DNA of 21,803 nt from UBA922 sp964565405 (GTDB lineage: Bacteria > Patescibacteriota > Patescibacteriia > Magasanikbacterales > UBA922). Under the pieces are notes generated by a model, which ran no database searches, was not told the DNA's origin, and was given only the letters and a program-made list of their open reading frames with translations. A program made the translations under genes and the position numbers. Positions 16,174 through 21,803 of the stretch are shown here, in pieces. The DNA lies in NCBI GenBank assembly GCA_964565405.1, contig CAZMEW010000018.1:1-21803 (forward strand), given 5' to 3'. How positions within the stretch are numbered: the stretch's first letter is position 1; every line of letters starts with the position of its first letter.

Positions 16174-16202
16174 TTGAGTTTCATAATGACTTTAAGTATA
16201 CT
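16174..16202 (+). promoter_or_regulatory. promoter of the Com-PAS gene
   Basis: TTGAGT (16174-16179), 17-nt spacer, TATACT (16197-16202), leader about 38 nt to ATG 16248. Divergent from the marR promoter. Confidence 0.7.
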
Positions 16203-16247
16203 ATCTCTAGTATAGAAGCCTGAGAGCTCAAAATTAATGAATAATGA

Positions 16248-16736
16248 ATGGGCTGTATGGCATCGAATAATATCTCTCCTGTCTATCAAATACGTTGTAA
16301 GAAGTGCAACAAACTCTTAGCCGTCAATGGGGTCGATAATGATGTCCAAATAAAATGTGGACGCTGCGGTAGTCTGAATATTATATTTGAGGAAATGACT
16401 GAACAAATTGTAATAACTGATCCCCAAGGAATCATTCTTTTTGTGAATGGGGCATTGAATACAATTACTGGATATACTATCAATGAGGCAATCGGAAAAA
16501 CACCTAAATTATGGGGAGGGCAAATGAGTAAGGAGTTTTATGAAGAAATGTGGCGCTGTATAAAAGATGAAAAGAAGGGTATCCAAGTAATAGTACAAAA
16601 CAAAAGAAAAGATGGTACCTATTATCATGCCCAGTTGTGCATATCGCCCGTACTTGATACAGAAGGTGTGGTTCGGTTTTTTGTAGGAATAGAAAAAGTG
16701 TTGAAAGATAAGGATGTAAAAAATATTGAAAAGTAG
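16248..16736 (+). CDS. Com-like zinc-ribbon + PAS domain protein
   Basis: A 162-aa two-domain protein. Residues 14-46 form a zinc ribbon: CxxC (C17, C20) then 'IKCGRCGSLN' (C37, C40), very like the Com translational-activator finger of phage Mu and its bacterial relatives. Residues about 50-155 are a PAS domain ('QIVITDPQGIILFVNGALNTITGYTI...', 'RKDGTYYHAQLCISPVLDTEG'). There is no kinase, cyclase or helix-turn-helix output. It may bind RNA or DNA through the ribbon in response to a PAS signal, which is inference. The start could also be ATG 16257 (codon 4). It has its own promoter and terminator and lies divergent from the MarR-exporter unit. Confidence 0.85.
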   Translation: MGCMASNNISPVYQIRCKKCNKLLAVNGVDNDVQIKCGRCGSLNIIFEEMTEQIVITDPQGIILFVNGALNTITGYTINEAIGKTPKLWGGQMSKEFYEEMWRCIKDEKKGIQVIVQNKRKDGTYYHAQLCISPVLDTEGVVRFFVGIEKVLKDKDVKNIEK

Positions 16737-16767
16737 GGCTCGATCTATACAGGCAGAGACTCTTTGA

Positions 16768-16799
16768 AGTCCATACAAGATATTATCGTATGGACTTTT
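16768..16799 (+). terminator. terminator of the Com-PAS gene
   Basis: Stem AGTCCATAC (16768-16776) / GTATGGACT (16788-16796), 11-nt loop, short T-rich tail TTTTATTATT. A TATTAT (16799-16804) directly after it could be the -10 of the next gene. Confidence 0.7.
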
Positions 16800-16816
16800 A
16801 TTATTAATTTACTCAT

Positions 16817-17305
16817 ATGAAAACACCGCTATACCAGAAAGAGAAAGAACGTTTGGATGCTGTACACCGATTAGGGATTTTGGATACGGATTCAGATCCC
16901 CGCTATGATGCTTTGACACGAGAAGCAACGGATAAGTTGCAAGTACCGATTTCTACAGTTTCGATTCTTGATAAGAATCGTGAGTGGTATAAATCCTGCC
17001 AAGGCCTCGATGTGCGAGAAGGGCCACGAAACATCGCATTTTGCAGTTGGGCATTATTGACCGAAAGTGTTTTTATTGTAGAAGACACACTTAGAGATGA
17101 ACGGTTTAAAGATAATCCATATGTGGTGGGGAAGCCTTTTATTCGTTTTTATGCTGGTTTTGCTCTCTATGATAGGATGAGTCGGTTTCCGGTAGGAGTG
17201 TTTTGTATTAAAGATACAAAACCTAGAAAATTATCTCTTGACGAAATCGGTATTCTATTTGATCTGGCAAAGCGTGCAGAAGTACTGATCAATCAGGGCA
17301 CGTAG
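16817..17305 (+). CDS. GAF-domain protein
   Basis: A 162-aa protein that is essentially one GAF sensor domain of the stand-alone type often found at the N-terminus of signalling proteins. Landmarks: 'ERLDAVHRLGILDTDSDPRYDALTREA' (11-37), 'PISTVSILDKNREWYKSCQGLD' (44-65), 'RNIAFCSWALL' (71-81), 'VEDTLRDERFKDNPYV' (88-103) and 'IRFYAGFALYD' (109-119). No output domain, membrane segment or signal peptide is present. It likely binds a small molecule or partner in the cytoplasm. It begins 80 nt after the Com-PAS stop, past a terminator, and is followed by structured element A. Confidence 0.88.
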   Translation: MKTPLYQKEKERLDAVHRLGILDTDSDPRYDALTREATDKLQVPISTVSILDKNREWYKSCQGLDVREGPRNIAFCSWALLTESVFIVEDTLRDERFKDNPYVVGKPFIRFYAGFALYDRMSRFPVGVFCIKDTKPRKLSLDEIGILFDLAKRAEVLINQGT

Positions 17306-17358
17306 AAGTATAGCACTGGTTAATTCTGCTCGTGTTTCATAATCCGTATACTGAGAAT

Positions 17359-17382
17359 AAAAACACCCGTCGGGTGTTTTTT
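17359..17382. terminator. terminator hairpin at the 5' edge of element A
   Basis: Perfect stem AAAAACACCC (17359-17368) / GGGTGTTTTT (17372-17381), loop GTC, T run. It can act on both strands. It matches the hairpin at 21012-21036 in sequence and position. Confidence 0.88.
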
Positions 17383-17555
17383 AATTTGGGATGACCAGAG
17401 CGGTCATCCGGGAGGGTGTACTACAGTGTGCACACCCTCAGTCCAGAATACCTGAACTACAGTCAACCAAGGGCTTTTTCGGGGTAATTTTGAAACGAGG
17501 GGGGAACTCTCTCGGTCGGGGGTCTGTTTCTATAAGAAATGAGACAAATGAGACA
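17359..17555. repeat. structured element, copy A
   Basis: Fills most of the gene-free stretch 17306-17631. In order: the terminator hairpin; hairpin H1 with perfect 8-bp stem GGATGACC/GGTCATCC (17389-17409); hairpin H2 GAGGGTGT/ACACCCTC (17412-17439) with loop containing ACAGTGTGC; the box CTCAGTCC (17437-17444, overlapping the H2 arm); a variable G-rich part; and two tandem AATGAGACA units (17538-17555). The same order is seen in copy B at 21012. No protein reading frame is conserved between copies. Function unknown: structured RNA, recombination site or mobile intergenic element are all possible. Confidence 0.72.
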
Positions 17556-17574
17556 CTGTTACGGATAATCCAAT

Positions 17575-17596
17575 AAATTGCGATGTTTAGCAATTT
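17575..17596. promoter_or_regulatory. inverted repeat in the rhodanese promoter
   Basis: AAATTGC (17575-17581), 8 nt, GCAATTT (17590-17596). It overlaps the candidate -35 TTGCGA and the spacer, an operator-like position. Confidence 0.45.
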
Positions 17597-17606
17597 AAGC
17601 TAAAAT
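17578..17606 (+). promoter_or_regulatory. candidate promoter of the rhodanese-dikinase operon
   Basis: TTGCGA (17578-17583), 17-nt spacer, TAAAAT (17601-17606). A second -10-like TATATT is at 17613-17618. ATG at 17632, no Shine-Dalgarno. Confidence 0.45.
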
Positions 17607-17631
17607 ATGGTATATATTTACAAAAAATTTC

Positions 17632-18981
17632 ATGACGTACTTTTGTTTGATGCTTGCGCTGTTTTTCATTCCTGGAATCACACGTGCAGTACCACCACCT
17701 GAATTTATTGTTCAAATTACTTCACAGATCGTTCCCATTTTTGGTTGGATTTTTGCATTTCTTGTAACTGGCTTTACGGTAACATTTCAATTTATACGTC
17801 GATTAATCTCGCATAAATATATTGTCATCATTTCTACCATTTTAGGGATTTTTGCTATTTCCCTGGGTGTAGCGTATGGACTCGATGTATATCTTCAGCA
17901 TAAACAATTGGAGGAAGTGACTAAAAAAATTTCAGTACAGCAGGAAGAATATGTCGAAAAAATGAAAGAGAAAGAAAGGCTAGAAGAGATACAAGATACT
18001 GCGGCAAGTGAATTTATACGCTCATACTATGCATATATAGCTGCAGGAGATTTGAATACGGCATATGGTATGAGTACCAAACATATCAGCTACGATGAGT
18101 TCACACGGTTATATACGAGTGTTACGAATATTCGGGTTGAGAAAGTAGAAAAAATGGACGCATATAATTATTCGGTACGAGTGGTCTTGGTCGAAGGTTC
18201 AGTCGAAACTGCGTATGGAATTTTAACTACGCTTACACTTGATCAAAACGGTAGTCCACTCACACTTGATTCTACAGATATTTTAGAATTGGGGAATGGT
18301 ACTACGTCTATAGACACTACAGTGACTCACGAAATAACTAATGAATTATTTGCACAAATTACACAGTCAACAAGCAGTACGTTTGTACTTGATGCGCGGG
18401 AACAAATAGAATATGAGTATGGGCATTATCCAAGTAGTACTCATATTAAGTTTGCAGACCTTGATGAAGGTGGGCAATGGACAGAATTACCAAAAAATAC
18501 TCCAATCTATGTTTTTTGCTGGTCAGGAATCCGGGGAAGCATGGTGGTGAACTTCCTTCGCTCGAAAGGCATTGATGCGTATTACCTCAAAGACGGTGCA
18601 AAAGGATGGGTCGAAAGCGGTGGGCGTTGGGAAGGAGAGGTATCATTTGGTGCAGTATATGAAGCAGAGAGATATTCAAAATTATTTACGTCAGAGCAAG
18701 TGATTAATCTGAAAAAAGAGGGGGTAGTCTTAATAGACAGTCGGGATCCTTCAACTACAAAGGATAAGCCATTAGTAGGGAGTATCCCATTAAGGATTAT
18801 GTATACACCAACAAGTGAAATGGATACAATCCTTTCTATCGTACCGCAAGAAAGCCAAGTTATCGTCGTATGTGATAATTATGTAGACTGTTTTGATGCT
18901 CGATTAGTGGGAATTGAACTTGAACGAAGAGGGCATACATTCTTAGGAAGAACATTCTATGATGGAACGGAATCATTATGA
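17632..18981 (+). CDS. membrane protein with tandem rhodanese domains
   Basis: A 449-aa protein. A hydrophobic N-terminus (1-18, signal-like) is followed by membrane segments at about 32-54 and 62-86, a coiled coil (about 90-125) and an alpha+beta domain (about 126-215) resembling the NTF2 fold, though not firmly recognised. Rhodanese domain 1 (about 240-335) has the loop 'CWSGIRGS' with active C296. Rhodanese domain 2 (about 345-445) has the loop 'CDNYVDCFDAR' with C414 and C420, longer and less canonical. Domain 1 carries the aspartate-arginine 'VLDAREQIEYEYGHYPSSTHI' typical of the family. Rhodaneses move sulfane sulfur or bind small anions. The stop overlaps the start of the dikinase-like gene (ATGA), so they are made together. 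Confidence 0.87.
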   Translation: MTYFCLMLALFFIPGITRAVPPPEFIVQITSQIVPIFGWIFAFLVTGFTVTFQFIRRLISHKYIVIISTILGIFAISLGVAYGLDVYLQHKQLEEVTKKISVQQEEYVEKMKEKERLEEIQDTAASEFIRSYYAYIAAGDLNTAYGMSTKHISYDEFTRLYTSVTNIRVEKVEKMDAYNYSVRVVLVEGSVETAYGILTTLTLDQNGSPLTLDSTDILELGNGTTSIDTTVTHEITNELFAQITQSTSSTFVLDAREQIEYEYGHYPSSTHIKFADLDEGGQWTELPKNTPIYVFCWSGIRGSMVVNFLRSKGIDAYYLKDGAKGWVESGGRWEGEVSFGAVYEAERYSKLFTSEQVINLKKEGVVLIDSRDPSTTKDKPLVGSIPLRIMYTPTSEMDTILSIVPQESQVIVVCDNYVDCFDARLVGIELERRGHTFLGRTFYDGTESL

Positions 18982-20990
18982 GTGAATTTTGTTATGCAAG
19001 TGAAGAATTAATAAAGATTCCCAACAAACAATGGGGAGGAAAAGCAACGGGATTACTTTTGCTTCAAAATAATGGGTGTAGGGTTCCAGCTTTTCTAGTC
19101 ATCCCCCCAAAAAAGATTTTGGAAATGGTAAAAAAGAATGCGTATGATACTGTCGCAACAGAAGTAGTACAACTTCTCAAGACCAGACAATATATTGTTC
19201 GTTCGAATGCGCTTATTGAAGATTCAGAAGAGTCATCACATGCAGGACAATTCATGAGTAAGGTTAATATTACTGAGATAAGTATTGCATCTTCAATTCA
19301 GGAGGTAGTGACACATGCAGAAAAATATCTGAACGGAAATTTGTCACTATTTTCAATCATCATTCAAGAATATATTGATCCTGATATATCTGGCGTTTTA
19401 TTTACTCGGAATCCAGAAGGAGGGAGGCAATTTGTATTGGAATACCATGAAGGAGTAGGAGAATTATTGGTATCAGGTACAATTACGCCGACAACCATTG
19501 AAGCTTATTGGCAGGAAAAAAAGATGATCAAGCTGCCGAAGTGGGAGATCATGAAATCAGTATTCAAAGCGCTCGAAACTACCACAGGGCATCCATTAGA
19601 TATTGAATGGTGTATTAAAGATGGAAAATGGTTTGTGGTGCAGGCTCGCCCAATCACCACTATTAGCAGTGATCGATATGCAGAGATTATCTCTCTTGAG
19701 TCAAGTTTGCCACAAGCCATAGAGTATCGGTATGTAAAAAATGATATTACAGATATTATTGGAATACCCTGTCCTCTGTTGCTTAGTTTACTCGAATATA
19801 TTTACGAAGATAACGGACCTGTTGCAAAAGCTTACAAAGATCAGGGAATAAAATATATAGATACTAAGTTTTTTACCTTACTTGGAAAATCACTATATAT
19901 AGATAGTCAAAAAGAAATCAAATCCCTACTACCATCATTTACGGTGGACATACGAAAAGGAAAACAAACATTTAAACTACAGTCAGGAGTAATTCGAACT
20001 ATACGAAATCTATTCAAACTTTCAACACTTAATTTTAAATCATTTCTAATTGTAGAGAATTTTTCTAAACATCTAAAACGAGCAGAAAATATCTCAACTA
20101 TTGGGGAATGGAAGGACAGATTTGCCGAAGCATATCAAGATATATTCAATGCGAATTTATTTGCGAGCACATCCTTGGGACACATCACTTTATTATTGAA
20201 AAAGGAATCAATAAGCGTATTAGATGTACTAAGCGGCAGCTCTCAATTAGATGAACAATATGTAAAATTACAGGGGGAGCTACCAAAGCTCGTAGGGAAT
20301 GGATTGAATATTTCTGATACGTCTACATTTTCAATTAGTTCGCTAGAAAACCGCACGAAAAATGGAGTAGTCGATCAATGGTTAAACATAATTTCAGTCG
20401 GAAAGAAGAAATATCTTGAGGGTAAAATTAATGCTGCAAGAGAAGGTGAACGTATTCGTGAAATGGGGAGGTGGATTACTGTAGTCTTTATTTCAAAACT
20501 GAGGGAATTATTAAAAATACAAGCAAAGAAGCATAGTCTCGTTAAAGATGACTACCTTTTTATTACATTTGATGAACTAGCAAAGAAGCAAGTAGATTCT
20601 AGTGTTATTAAAGAAAGGAAAAAAGTATTTGGTAACCTTCCTAAATTTAAAGATACTGTAATCACTTCAATTTATTTTAAAGATAATGATGAAGAAGGTG
20701 TTGGTGTGTCTGAAGGAAGTAGAAAGGGAATTCTCATGGATATTTCTTCTATAGAAAAATCTTCAGAAGAAAATATTATTTTATTAGTAGAAACATTATC
20801 ACCTGATCTTACTAAATATTTTGATCGAATAAATGGAATCTGTTCTATGCGGGGAGGCATGCTTTCACATCTTGCAATTATTGCGCGAGAACGGAAAGTT
20901 CCGGTTGTTATAAAACCAGATATTGATACATCCCTAATTGGAAAAATGGTTACAATTGATGGAAAGACAGGAAAAATTTCTAAGGTATAA
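18978..20990 (+). CDS. PEP-synthase/rifampin-phosphotransferase-like dikinase, unknown substrate
   Basis: A 670-aa protein. The N-terminal PPDK-type ATP-grasp (about 1-230) has 'GGKATGL' (20-26, K22), 'YIVRSNALIEDSEESSHAG' (R75), 'SGVLFTRNPEGG' (138-149) and 'DIEWCIKDGKWFVVQARPIT' (E210, Q222, R224). A middle region (about 235-580) is not recognised. The C-terminal phosphohistidine swivel domain (about 585-670) has 'GGMLSHLAIIARE' with phospho-acceptor H631. The PEP/pyruvate TIM barrel of PEP synthase is absent. This ATP-grasp / middle / His-domain plan is that of rifampin phosphotransferase, but it is shorter than the roughly 870 aa of that enzyme. It probably moves the ATP beta-phosphate through His to an unknown acceptor. 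It is coupled by ATGA to the rhodanese gene and followed by element B. Confidence 0.87.
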   Translation: MSEFCYASEELIKIPNKQWGGKATGLLLLQNNGCRVPAFLVIPPKKILEMVKKNAYDTVATEVVQLLKTRQYIVRSNALIEDSEESSHAGQFMSKVNITEISIASSIQEVVTHAEKYLNGNLSLFSIIIQEYIDPDISGVLFTRNPEGGRQFVLEYHEGVGELLVSGTITPTTIEAYWQEKKMIKLPKWEIMKSVFKALETTTGHPLDIEWCIKDGKWFVVQARPITTISSDRYAEIISLESSLPQAIEYRYVKNDITDIIGIPCPLLLSLLEYIYEDNGPVAKAYKDQGIKYIDTKFFTLLGKSLYIDSQKEIKSLLPSFTVDIRKGKQTFKLQSGVIRTIRNLFKLSTLNFKSFLIVENFSKHLKRAENISTIGEWKDRFAEAYQDIFNANLFASTSLGHITLLLKKESISVLDVLSGSSQLDEQYVKLQGELPKLVGNGLNISDTSTFSISSLENRTKNGVVDQWLNIISVGKKKYLEGKINAAREGERIREMGRWITVVFISKLRELLKIQAKKHSLVKDDYLFITFDELAKKQVDSSVIKERKKVFGNLPKFKDTVITSIYFKDNDEEGVGVSEGSRKGILMDISSIEKSSEENIILLVETLSPDLTKYFDRINGICSMRGGMLSHLAIIARERKVPVVIKPDIDTSLIGKMVTIDGKTGKISKV

Positions 20991-21011
20991 GTTAATCTTA
21001 TTTTAATACAC

Positions 21012-21037
21012 AAAAACACCTTCATCAGGTGTTTTTT
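21012..21037. terminator. terminator hairpin at the 5' edge of element B
   Basis: Perfect stem AAAAACACCT (21012-21021) / AGGTGTTTTT (21027-21036), loop TCATC, T run. It is the counterpart of 17359-17382 and ends the rhodanese-dikinase operon. Confidence 0.88.
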
Positions 21038-21167
21038 AGTGGAGGGTGACTAGCGGTCACCTGGTAGGGGTGTAGAACAGCGTGCACCTACTCAGTCCTA
21101 AAGGGATACCCGTCTCGGGACGGGGTGTACTGAGGTTGAAAATGAGACAAATGAGACAAATGAGATA
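21012..21167. repeat. structured element, copy B
   Basis: Same order as copy A: terminator hairpin; H1 GGGTGAC/GTCACCT (21044-21062); H2 GTAG..GTG/CACCTAC (21064-21091, with a GG bulge) and loop ACAGCGTGC; the box CTCAGTCC (21091-21098). Here CTCAGT also pairs with ACTGAG (21129-21134), enclosing hairpin CCCGTC-TCGG-GACGGG (21109-21124). Three tandem units follow: AATGAGACA, AATGAGACA, AATGAGATA (21141-21167). Compared with A, H1 has a compensatory A-T to G-C change and H2 keeps pairing despite different arms. It occupies most of the gap between the dikinase and MerC genes. Confidence 0.72.
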
Positions 21168-21196
21168 GTCTTAACCGTACTTAAATATACGGTAAT

Positions 21197-21225
21197 TTGA
21201 CATTGCAAATGATTTGCAGTAGTAT
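21197..21225 (+). promoter_or_regulatory. merC-like gene promoter
   Basis: Consensus TTGACA (21197-21202), 17-nt spacer, TAGTAT (21220-21225). The start would be near 21232, with a leader of about 40 nt. Confidence 0.8.
21204..21218. promoter_or_regulatory. operator-like palindrome between -35 and -10
   Basis: A perfect 7-1-7 palindrome, TGCAAAT-G-ATTTGCA, placed inside the 17-nt spacer. A repressor bound there would block polymerase. The 7-1-7 form recalls Fur/Zur-type sites, but the regulator is unknown. Confidence 0.6.
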
Positions 21226-21261
21226 GTATTGAAACTGAGTTGCAATTAGGGAATTCAGTAC

Positions 21262-21267
21262 AGGAGG
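21262..21267 (+). promoter_or_regulatory. strong Shine-Dalgarno of the merC-like gene
   Basis: A perfect AGGAGG 4 nt before ATG 21272. It fixes the start and stands out because most other genes here have no such site. Confidence 0.85.
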
Positions 21268-21271
21268 AGAA

Positions 21272-21637
21272 ATGTCGAAGGAAGGGCCGACTGCGATTGA
21301 AAAGATCGGTGCGCTCGCGAGTCTGCTGTGCCTCATCCACTGTCTGGGTATAGCGATCCTAGCACCCCTCATACCCGCACTCGGAATCCTCTCGCACAGC
21401 GAGGAGATCGAGATCGCGTTCTGGTGTGTCGCAGGACTCACGGCGCTGTGGCAGGGTATGCGTACTCATGGGTGGTTGAGAGCGCTGTTTCTCATCTCAT
21501 TCATACTGGGTACTCTCGCGGCATTGCTCGATATCCACCTGGTTTTACATCTAGCTTTCGCAGGAGTAGCGGGAGGACAAATCATTCTCCTATGGAGGCG
21601 GAAAAGAGCACATTCGTGCGAGCATAACCACGACTAA
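21272..21637 (+). CDS. MerC-domain membrane protein
   Basis: A 121-aa inner-membrane protein with four hydrophobic segments (about 10-36, 46-63, 69-84, 86-106). The motif 'SLLCLIHCLGIAIL' (17-30) with C20 and C24 matches the metal-binding helix of the MerC family, which moves mercuric or other soft metal ions across the membrane. The basic/His tail 'RRKRAHSCEHNHD' ends with a possible metal-binding cluster (C116, H118, H120). Its GC content is plainly higher than its neighbours and it has a textbook AGGAGG and promoter with a palindromic operator, which together suggest recent acquisition (inference). No merA, merR or other mercury gene is visible, so the metal is uncertain. Confidence 0.85.
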   Translation: MSKEGPTAIEKIGALASLLCLIHCLGIAILAPLIPALGILSHSEEIEIAFWCVAGLTALWQGMRTHGWLRALFLISFILGTLAALLDIHLVLHLAFAGVAGGQIILLWRRKRAHSCEHNHD

Positions 21638-21642
21638 CGTAT

Positions 21643-21682
21643 GAGAGGCAAAGGGGTGCATAATCACACCCTTTGCCTTCTC
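21643..21682. terminator. long hairpin after the merC-like gene
   Basis: Arms GAGAGGCAAAGGGGTG (21643-21658) and CACACCCTTTGCCTTCTC (21665-21682), nearly complementary with small bulges, loop CATAAT. There is no T run after it, so it may protect the mRNA end rather than terminate transcription by itself. Confidence 0.55.
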
Positions 21683-21696
21683 AGATAATCATTACT

Positions 21697-21803
21697 ATGA
21701 AAATAGCATGTGTAGCAAAAGGAGGAAGCGGCAAAAGTACGGTTACTGCATTATTAACGCGGTATCTTGAAGAAAAGAAGAAACACTGGCTCTGTATTGA
21801 TGC
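21697..21803 (+). CDS. CooC/MinD/ParA-type ATPase, partial (N-terminus only)
   Basis: 35 codons are visible before the window ends. 'MKIACVAKGGSGKSTVTALLT' carries the deviant Walker A KGGSGKST (8-15) at the very N-terminus. 'HWLCIDA' follows, where the family has its first catalytic Asp. The KGGSGKS form with an early start is most like CooC-type maturation ATPases; ParA or MinD cannot be excluded. Start ATG 21697, 14 nt after a long hairpin. No clear Shine-Dalgarno. Confidence 0.78.
   Translation, partial: MKIACVAKGGSGKSTVTALLTRYLEEKKKHWLCID

Noticed and set aside
17538..17555. AATGAGACA repeats as a possible CRISPR array
   Set aside because: Units are 9 nt, directly adjacent without spacers, and no cas gene is present.
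17359..17555. Integron attC site
   Set aside because: The folded repeats invite the idea, but no GTTRRRY core was found at the expected place and no integrase is in the window. Kept only as a loose cassette hypothesis.
17391..17576. A 61-codon + strand reading frame
   Set aside because: It runs through hairpins H1 and H2 of element A, has no ribosome site, and no matching frame exists in element B.

Overview
The window (about 21.8 kb, roughly 40% GC, standard genetic code with TGA used as stop) looks like a chromosome piece from a bacterium of the Patescibacteria / Candidate Phyla Radiation type. This is inferred from the gene mix: ValRS, TyrRS and ArgRS packed with a VKOR/thioredoxin-like pair, a bactofilin, a 'SIASHQLRTPL' histidine kinase, short genes, ATGA overlaps, and starts that mostly lack Shine-Dalgarno sequences. 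No marker gene fixes the taxon. There is a 10-N assembly gap at 7148-7157.

Region 1 (1-7182): valS, a membrane-anchored thioredoxin-like protein, tyrS, argS and a VKOR gene, all on the + strand, ending at a hairpin terminator beside the gap. The ValRS has a complete histidine-phosphatase (phosphoglycerate-mutase-like) domain inserted inside its catalytic core. The thioredoxin-like protein and VKOR together would form a disulfide-making system that is fused into one protein in some other bacteria.

Region 2 (7183-11572): a 50-codon membrane microprotein, a seven-TM membrane protein resembling PQ-loop/SWEET proteins, a SET-domain methyltransferase, a membrane histidine kinase without a nearby response regulator, a bactofilin, and a divergent diacylglycerol-kinase-like protein. 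It ends in a terminator whose loop and arm contain the -35 box of the next promoter.

Region 3 (11554-12127): rnpB (RNase P RNA), unusually long because of an extra stem region of about 100 nt, followed by a terminator that can work in both directions.

Region 4 (12140-16247, minus strand): a MarR-type regulator followed by two ABC exporter half-transporters. Their motif defects are complementary, as in asymmetric heterodimeric multidrug exporters. The promoter carries dyad sites and is divergent from the next gene.

Region 5 (16248-21803): accessory genes: a Com-like zinc-ribbon + PAS protein, a GAF protein, a membrane tandem-rhodanese protein translationally coupled to a rifampin-phosphotransferase-like dikinase, a MerC-family membrane protein of clearly higher GC, and the start of a CooC/MinD-like ATPase. 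Two diverged copies of a structured non-coding element (A, 17359-17555; B, 21012-21167) follow the GAF gene and the dikinase gene. Each consists of a terminator hairpin, two further hairpins with compensatory changes, and a tail of AATGAGACA tandem repeats. With the ValRS insertion, they are the most unusual things seen here.
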